Assembly: GCF_016756595.1 (NCBI RefSeq)
Contig: NZ_AP023257.1
Span: forward strand, 4,108,001 to 4,172,000
DNA: 64,000 nucleotides
Source of the DNA: Mesorhizobium sp. L-2-11
Lineage (GTDB): Bacteria; Pseudomonadota; Alphaproteobacteria; Rhizobiales; Rhizobiaceae
Reading direction: 5' to 3'
The position numbers were made by a program, and so were the translations under genes. Below are positions 59,269-64,000 of this stretch, piece after piece. The notes under the pieces were generated by a model. That model was not told where the DNA came from. It searched no databases and saw only the letters and a program-made list of their open reading frames with translations. Each line of letters begins with the position of its first letter. The first letter of the stretch is position 1.

Positions 59269-59607
59269 TCAGTCGGCTACGAACTTCCACGTATCGTCCG
59301 GATTGAAGCGTTCGATGTATTTGACGATCTGCTCGGTGGTTGGCCCGAGATCAGCCTCGTAGACGACGCCGTGCTGGTTGACGGCGAAGGTTTTTACGCC
59401 GGTCTCGCCATATTTGGCCGGCCAGGCGATGAGGCCGAAGCCGGCGATCATGTTGCCGTTGATGACGTAGTCGTAGGCGCCGCCGGCGATATGGTCGCCC
59501 TGGCCGGTCAGGATCTTGTACTTGTAGCCGAAATAGCCTTCGCCCTTGGCCGCGACCTCGAGCTCGGCCTGATCGATATTGCCACCGGCCGGGCTCTCGC
59601 CGTTCAT
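59269..59607 (-). CDS. Short DUF2950 protein (C-terminal half only)
   Basis: A 112-aa product consisting only of the last part of DUF2950: GYKYKILTGQGDHIAGGAYD, YVINGNMIAGFGLIAWPAKY and KTFAVNQHGVVYEADLGPTT. Full-length members have about 300 aa with an exported N-terminal half. Here the ATG comes six bases after the HupE stop, with gaggggg overlapping that stop, so it is translated as part of the operon but without a signal peptide. It is probably the remnant of a deletion between hupE-like and DUF2950 genes, now expressed in the cytoplasm, if at all. Confidence 0.7.
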   Translation of the reverse strand: MNGESPAGGNIDQAELEVAAKGEGYFGYKYKILTGQGDHIAGGAYDYVINGNMIAGFGLIAWPAKYGETGVKTFAVNQHGVVYEADLGPTTEQIVKYIERFNPDDTWKFVAD

Positions 59608-59613
59608 GCCCCC

Positions 59614-60636
59614 TCATAGAAACATCGCGTCCAGCCGCTCGATGCTCCAGAACGCCGCGACGGTTCCGATCACATAGGCCGAAGCGACGATAGCCCGCCG
59701 CGGTATCGTGATGATGCGCCGTATCGAATGAACGGCCAGCAGGATCGCCGCGATGAACAGGAGCTGCCCGATTTCAACGCCGATATTGAACGACAGCAAA
59801 GCGAGCGGAACATCGCCGCGCGGCAGCCCAAGATCAACCAGGGCGCCAGCGAAGCCGAAGCCGTGCAGCAGGCCGAAAGCGAAGGCGACGACCCAAGGCC
59901 ATCGGATGGTCAGGCTCGACTGCCCGCGCTCCATCCTAACGATTTCGGTCGCGACAAGCAGAATGCTGAGGGCGATCATTGCCTCCACCGGCGCCGACGG
60001 CAAAGTGATCCAACCGATGGTGGCGAGAGTCAGCGTGATCGAATGGGCGACGGTGAACGCGGTGATCGTCTCGACTATCCGTCGCCAGCCGCGCACGATC
60101 AACATCAGCGCGGCGACGAACAGGAGGTGGTCGATGCCGGAGGCGATGTGCTCGATGCCGTGGCGAAAATAGGTCGCGGCCACCTCCCAAGGGTTCTGCG
60201 TCGCGGGGATCGCCATGTCGGGCGCGCTGGGGGTGAGCCGCTCGACCCATGTGCCGCCATCGGCGAACTCGATGCGCACCAGCGCGTCGGTCATGGTCTG
60301 CGATAGGCCCTCGATGCTCACTTTCTGGCCGGCGAGCGGTTCGATCGCTGCAATCCGCCACGTCTGGACCATGGCGTCGCCCGTCGCGCGCGACACCACC
60401 GGCGTCAGATTCTCGACCGCGCCAGAAAAGCGCGGCGAAAGCGCGAGCCTGAAGTCGCCCTGCATCGGTGTCTTGAAGGTTACGCTGAACTCACCCGGGT
60501 TTTCCTCTCGAAGCTCTAGAAACGCCGGGCGCATCTCGTGTGTCAGGGCCGGGGCGGCCCCAACGCATGCCGCAACCAAAAGCAATGCAGCGCGCCCGAA
60601 CCGGAGGAGTAAGGCTAGGAAATGGACCGGGCTCAT
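59614..60636 (-). CDS. HupE/UreJ family membrane protein
   Basis: A 340-aa protein. After a signal-anchor (FGRAALLLVAACVGAAPALT) comes a periplasmic domain of about 130 aa. Six to seven helices follow, with the HupE/UreJ signature FRHGIEHIASGIDHLLFVAA and later AFAFGLLHGFGFAGALVDLG. Histidines in HGIEHI, GIDHLLF and LLHGFGFA suggest a metal (Ni, Co) transport or metal-sensing role. There is no hydrogenase or urease gene nearby. The start overlaps the PpiC-type gene stop by 4 bp. Confidence 0.87.
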   Translation of the reverse strand: MSPVHFLALLLRFGRAALLLVAACVGAAPALTHEMRPAFLELREENPGEFSVTFKTPMQGDFRLALSPRFSGAVENLTPVVSRATGDAMVQTWRIAAIEPLAGQKVSIEGLSQTMTDALVRIEFADGGTWVERLTPSAPDMAIPATQNPWEVAATYFRHGIEHIASGIDHLLFVAALMLIVRGWRRIVETITAFTVAHSITLTLATIGWITLPSAPVEAMIALSILLVATEIVRMERGQSSLTIRWPWVVAFAFGLLHGFGFAGALVDLGLPRGDVPLALLSFNIGVEIGQLLFIAAILLAVHSIRRIITIPRRAIVASAYVIGTVAAFWSIERLDAMFL

Positions 60637-61511
60637 CGCGACGCCACATCGGCTTTCGGGCCAGGAGAAAGCAGCTTCGCCACCTCGTCACCATAGACGA
60701 CACCGTATTTCTCGCGCAGCCGTGCAATGTAGTCGCGGCTTACTTCGTCCTGGCGATCTCTGAGCCATTCGGCTGACACGGCCTCACGCGCCTCTTCGAA
60801 AGGACGCGAACCCTGTTCGTTCCGCTCGGAGACATTGATCAGGTGGTAGCCATAGCCGGACTTGAACGGGCCGGCCCAGCTTCCCGTTCTCGCGGCGTAG
60901 ATCTCGCGCGAAAGCTCCTCGCCGAGCATGCCGGTCGCCTCCTGTTCGCCGAGATCCTCGAACTCGGTGCCGAGCAGAAATCTGTCGCCGAATTCCGCCA
61001 CGTCGCCGGCATCGCCGGCCTGGAGCCGTTCGAGCATATCGGCGGCATCGGCGGCGGCGTCCTTGCGGCCGTCCGGATTGAAATAGACCTGTCGGAAACT
61101 TGCCTTGCCTGCGACGCGGAAAAGGTCGAGATTGGCTTCATAGTATTTTCTAAGATCGGCTACCGTCGGCTCGACGACCTTGGCAGTGTCCTTGAGCAGG
61201 AACTCCAGTTTCTGGGCCAGCCGGCGCCTGACGATCGTGTCGTGCTCTTCGAGACCCATTTCCCGCGCCTCGCGAGCGAATAGTTCCTCTTTTATCAGCT
61301 CAGTAATCAAGGCTTGCAGCTCCTGGCCATTCGGGGGACGCCGCCACTGGCCCTTGAAAGTTTCGGTGAGCCACTTCAGCTCGCCGTCGCCGACACGCAC
61401 CGGCTCGATGCTTTTCGTCTGCTCTTCGCTGTCGCCAAGCCATGCAAAGGCAGCGAACAGCACGGTGCCCGCCACGACAAAATGCAGCAATGGTTCATGA
61501 AAAAGTTTCAT
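60633..61511 (-). CDS. PpiC-type peptidyl-prolyl isomerase
   Basis: A 292-aa membrane-anchored protein. The N-terminal anchor (FVVAGTVLFAAFAWLG) precedes a helical SurA-like chaperone region (ELQALITELIKEELFAREAR) and a parvulin (PpiC) domain at about residues 125-235, with FRQVYFNPDGRK and KSGYGYHLINVSERNEQGSR. It likely assists folding of exported proteins, perhaps those of this cluster. It overlaps the HupE-like gene by 4 bp and follows the DUF3604 gene after 117 bp. Confidence 0.85.
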   Translation of the reverse strand: MKLFHEPLLHFVVAGTVLFAAFAWLGDSEEQTKSIEPVRVGDGELKWLTETFKGQWRRPPNGQELQALITELIKEELFAREAREMGLEEHDTIVRRRLAQKLEFLLKDTAKVVEPTVADLRKYYEANLDLFRVAGKASFRQVYFNPDGRKDAAADAADMLERLQAGDAGDVAEFGDRFLLGTEFEDLGEQEATGMLGEELSREIYAARTGSWAGPFKSGYGYHLINVSERNEQGSRPFEEAREAVSAEWLRDRQDEVSRDYIARLREKYGVVYGDEVAKLLSPGPKADVASR

Positions 61512-61628
61512 TGGGCGGCGTCCTTGCTAGCTAGGCGGTGTCGATGAGTTTGGTGCGCCTTGGCGAGTGGCGAGCGGCAGGCAGACGCCTCTGGGCGTCT
61601 GCCTTGTCTTGATGCGTCGCTTCCTTCC

Positions 61629-63560
61629 TCAAGTGCCTGGCGTGTACCAGATCGGCGAGGTGTAGGCGCGTTCGGTGATGGTCATCGCAGTGCCTGGCAG
61701 GGCCTTTACGCCGAACCGCTTGACGTCGTAGGCGGTCCAGCGCGGGGTCGGGATCTCGATCACCCGTCCATAGTAGAAGGCCGGCTGGCTCGCGTCGAAA
61801 TCCGGATCCTCCCACACTGCGCTGAGCTCCGGCGCGCCGATTGTGTTCGTCCAAGTGGCGTTCGCCTGGTCCACGGTGTCGCCGACCGGCGGCAGTTTCC
61901 CATCCACCCCCGGCTTCCGGTCGCCGGACCACGCCACGTCGTAGACCTTCTCGTTCAGCTTGCCGTCCGCCTCGAGCCAGCCCTTGACGATCTGATAGCG
62001 GTCGAGGTTGGCGCCGAGCGGATCTTTCAAGGCGGCGACCAGGAAGGTCGGTTTCTTGCCTTCAGGGGCTGCGCGAAGATCGCCGCCCATCGGCACGCCC
62101 TTGGTGTAGCCGATCTGCCCCGGTAGCCGATTTTGCGCATCCTCACTTGCAAACTCCCAACCGCCGAAGAACCGAACCGCCATGCGCGGGCCGGTGGTGG
62201 CGTAGGTCTCCTTGCGCTGCATGGCATCCCAGATCGATGCGCGGGTGTTGTCCTTGGCCCAGACGGCTGCGTAGCCGGAGGCGCCGACCTCCCAGTCCAT
62301 GATTTTGACACCGGTCTGGGCGTTGTTGACAAAGGTCGCGCCAATGCGTTCCGGGCTCGGCTCCTGCGGCACGGTCTTGCCGAAGAAATTGTCCTCCTCC
62401 ATCGCCGCGAGACCGGTGTGCGCATCGCTGCTGGCGACGAGGCCGAACTTGTAGGGGTTGGTGCCGAGCTCCCGCTCGAGCTTCAGTCCGTTCTTGTAGG
62501 CCGAGCGCGCGTATTCGAACTCGAGCATCTCCTTCGTCTTGGGAACGCTGCCATCGAGGTTGCCTTTGTCCCAGATCTCGAAACTGGCGAACTCGTCGTT
62601 CGGCGACAGGAACGGATGCGCCTCGCCGGTGCCCTTGGTCTGCGAGGTCTCGTAGAGCCGCTCCCATTTCGCCCGCTGCTCGACATATTCGCGGTCGACC
62701 GGCTTGCCGAACTGCTCGACGGTGGGGAACATCAGGCCGCTGCTGAGATTGCCATTATGCGCGATCGCGAGCACATCGCCGCCGGTCTTCTCTTCGTAAG
62801 CGCCCATCCATTTCCACAAATCGACCGGGTTGTCGCTGCCGAAGGGCGGATAGACGGTGAACGGCTCGACCTGGCTCGCCTTGTCGCCATTGTCGCGGAA
62901 GATGACGTTGCGGTGCAGATTGTTGCCGCCGGTGTTCGACGTCCACTCGAAGCCGATGAAGGCGGTGAAAAGGCCGGGATTGTTGTAGTCCTCCGCGGCG
63001 GCGATCGTTTCCTGCCACGCGCCCTTGTAGGCGGGCGTGCCCGGGAAATACATGATATCCTTCGGGAACGTCCCGTGCGAGAAGGCGACGATGATCTCGA
63101 TCGCCGCATCCGCGCCTTTGCCGGACTGTATCATGTCGTACCATTTCTTGCCGGTAGGGTCAGCCAGCACCTCAGGCTTGGCGGCGAACAGATCCGGGAA
63201 GAAGCCCATATTGTCGGAGTGATCGGCGACCACGAGAAAGTCGAGCGGGCGGGAAAGCTTCACCGGCTGGCCGGTGGACGAGGTAACCTCCTCGCCCCTG
63301 GCGAAGCGGTAAGCGTCCCGCGGTGTCAGCTTGGCGCCGAATGCGCCTGCGTCCATGGAAAACGCGGTGTGCAGATGCGTATCGCCGAAGAATGGGCGCG
63401 TCGGGAAGTCGCGCTCCGCGTATGGCGAGTAGGCCGGCGGGTGCTGGTGCGCGGCGTCGGCCTTTCCCTTATCCAGGGCCCCGGCGTCCTGCGCAATCGC
63501 CGGAAGCGCAAAGCCCATCAGGCTTGCCAGTGCCGTCCCGTACAGCAATGTCTTGGTCAT
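61629..63560 (-). CDS. DUF3604 family exported protein
   Basis: A 643-aa protein with a signal peptide (residues 1-23, SLMGFALPAIAQ). The DUF3604 domain covers nearly the whole length and resembles a PHP/metal-dependent phosphoesterase: RPFFGDTHLHTAFSMDAGAF (HxH), FLVVADHSDNMGFF (DH), LAIAHNGNLSSGLMF and GLVASSDAHTGLAAMEEDNF (SDxH). Several histidines and aspartates could bind metals. No substrate is known. It is followed by PpiC-type, HupE and DUF2950 genes in one direction, a grouping that recurs in proteobacteria as far as I recall. Confidence 0.88.
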   Translation of the reverse strand: MTKTLLYGTALASLMGFALPAIAQDAGALDKGKADAAHQHPPAYSPYAERDFPTRPFFGDTHLHTAFSMDAGAFGAKLTPRDAYRFARGEEVTSSTGQPVKLSRPLDFLVVADHSDNMGFFPDLFAAKPEVLADPTGKKWYDMIQSGKGADAAIEIIVAFSHGTFPKDIMYFPGTPAYKGAWQETIAAAEDYNNPGLFTAFIGFEWTSNTGGNNLHRNVIFRDNGDKASQVEPFTVYPPFGSDNPVDLWKWMGAYEEKTGGDVLAIAHNGNLSSGLMFPTVEQFGKPVDREYVEQRAKWERLYETSQTKGTGEAHPFLSPNDEFASFEIWDKGNLDGSVPKTKEMLEFEYARSAYKNGLKLERELGTNPYKFGLVASSDAHTGLAAMEEDNFFGKTVPQEPSPERIGATFVNNAQTGVKIMDWEVGASGYAAVWAKDNTRASIWDAMQRKETYATTGPRMAVRFFGGWEFASEDAQNRLPGQIGYTKGVPMGGDLRAAPEGKKPTFLVAALKDPLGANLDRYQIVKGWLEADGKLNEKVYDVAWSGDRKPGVDGKLPPVGDTVDQANATWTNTIGAPELSAVWEDPDFDASQPAFYYGRVIEIPTPRWTAYDVKRFGVKALPGTAMTITERAYTSPIWYTPGT

Positions 63561-64000
63561 GGATTCCCTCCTGAAGGTTGAACTGCGTCAGTGATAAGCT
63601 GGGCGGCAGGCGGCATCGCCGCATGGCTCGCGCCCACTTGGCAATAGGTTGGCCTCCGGCGTGTCGATAGGTGCCGATGAAGTCCGACTTCTGCTTCTCG
63701 GATCCGTAGAAGCGAATGAGGCCGCGCTCGCTGGCCTCGCCGACAGCCAGCCGGCCGAGCGCGATCTCGCTGATGACAGCCTCGCCGGTTACCAGAACCA
63801 GATCGCCCGGTTCGGCGGAGGCAACATGGACCTTGGCATGCAAGCCATCGGCGCTCGGCTCGAAGCGGGTCCACAGCACCGGCTCGGCAAGGACAAGGGA
63901 AAAGGCTAGCTGCGATGGATCGGATGACGCGGCGCGGAGCAATTCGCCGAACTTTTCCAGCGCCGTCTTCGTCGCGCGAAATCGCTTTCCGAATAAATCC
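63469..64000 (-). CDS. Unidentified gene, 5' end outside window
   Basis: The frame is open from the right edge (DLFGKRFRATKTALEKFGEL) and reads LAFSLVLAEPVLWTRFEPSA, GDLVLVTGEAVISEIALGRL and SERGLIRFYG, which has the texture of a real protein. It then runs to a stop at 63469, overlapping the DUF3604 gene start by 92 bp. The last 35 codons, over the start of DUF3604, look unnatural, so an indel or unusual end is possible. It is in the same direction as the DUF3604 cluster and is probably its first gene. I cannot name the family. Confidence 0.5.
   Translation of the reverse strand, partial: DLFGKRFRATKTALEKFGELLRAASSDPSQLAFSLVLAEPVLWTRFEPSADGLHAKVHVASAEPGDLVLVTGEAVISEIALGRLAVGEASERGLIRFYGSEKQKSDFIGTYRHAGGQPIAKWARAMRRCRLPPSLSLTQFNLQEGIHDQDIAVRDGTGKPDGLCASGDCAGRRGPG

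Noticed and set aside
62133..63581. Long plus-strand open frame (482 codons) over the DUF3604 gene
   Set aside because: It is an antisense frame of a well-supported gene with HxH and signal-peptide motifs; its own composition (Arg/Gly/Ala/Val-rich, no motifs) is that of a GC-rich shadow.

Overview
The window looks like a chromosomal segment of a Mesorhizobium-like alphaproteobacterium (Rhizobiales/Phyllobacteriaceae). The evidence is the high GC content, the gene order hflX-mazG and tmk-holB-metG-tatD, several rhizobial small-protein families (DUF982, DUF1236, DUF3606, DUF3072), GGAAC-N16-CGTT promoters of the EcfG general-stress type, and palindromic repeats typical of that group. Species cannot be decided from the sequence alone.

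Region 1 (1-17.9 kb) is ordinary core chromosome. It holds the 3' part of hflX, mazG, an aromatic/aspartate aminotransferase, an OpgC-type glucan acyltransferase, an ECF sigma/anti-sigma pair, a Bax-inhibitor-1 membrane protein, a homocysteine S-methyltransferase and a TetR regulator. A long leftward cluster follows in transcription order: rlpA, a DacF-like protein, tmk, holB, metG, tatD, an MBL hydrolase and a YbaK-type protein. All reading frames here are intact.

Region 2 (17.8-28.6 kb) starts at a tRNA-Ser(UGA) gene and is a decayed island. It has small genes, phage-tail remnants, a broken serine recombinase and at least seven genes with a single frameshift. Two similar two-gene cassettes lie 7 kb apart. 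Several surviving genes are very short (30-60 codons), and three have exact EcfG-type promoters. The 14-bp end of the tRNA gene recurs at 28.6 kb and 38.85 kb, so 17.9-28.6 and 28.6-38.9 kb look like two units stacked on one attachment site.

Region 3 (28.6-38.9 kb) carries a GH16 glycanase with RTX repeats, a LysR regulator, a histidine kinase cut in two by an intact IS66 element with an 8-bp target duplication, an EIIA-Ntr-like protein and an IS5-family element.

Region 4 (39-47.3 kb) has an EEP-family phosphohydrolase, a cardiolipin synthase, DUF3072, a truncated ligase fragment without its catalytic lysine, and an IS graveyard (IS5, IS21-like, rve-type and IS256) around an FAD oxidoreductase.

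Region 5 (47.3-54.4 kb) is the most interesting. A tightly packed five-gene operon encodes a SpoIIE/PP2C phosphatase receptor, two HATPase-like regulators, a STAS protein, and a protein joining a STAS-like domain to an SAM methyltransferase. A GGDEF-EAL protein lies just upstream. It resembles a partner-switching system, like SiaABC or the cyanobacterial slr1658/slr1659 proteins, with a methyltransferase as possible output.

Region 6 (54.5-64 kb) has an AraC regulator, small rhizobial proteins, a membrane alpha/beta hydrolase, and a leftward cluster of DUF3604, PpiC-type isomerase, HupE/UreJ and a short DUF2950 protein, with one more gene running off the right edge.
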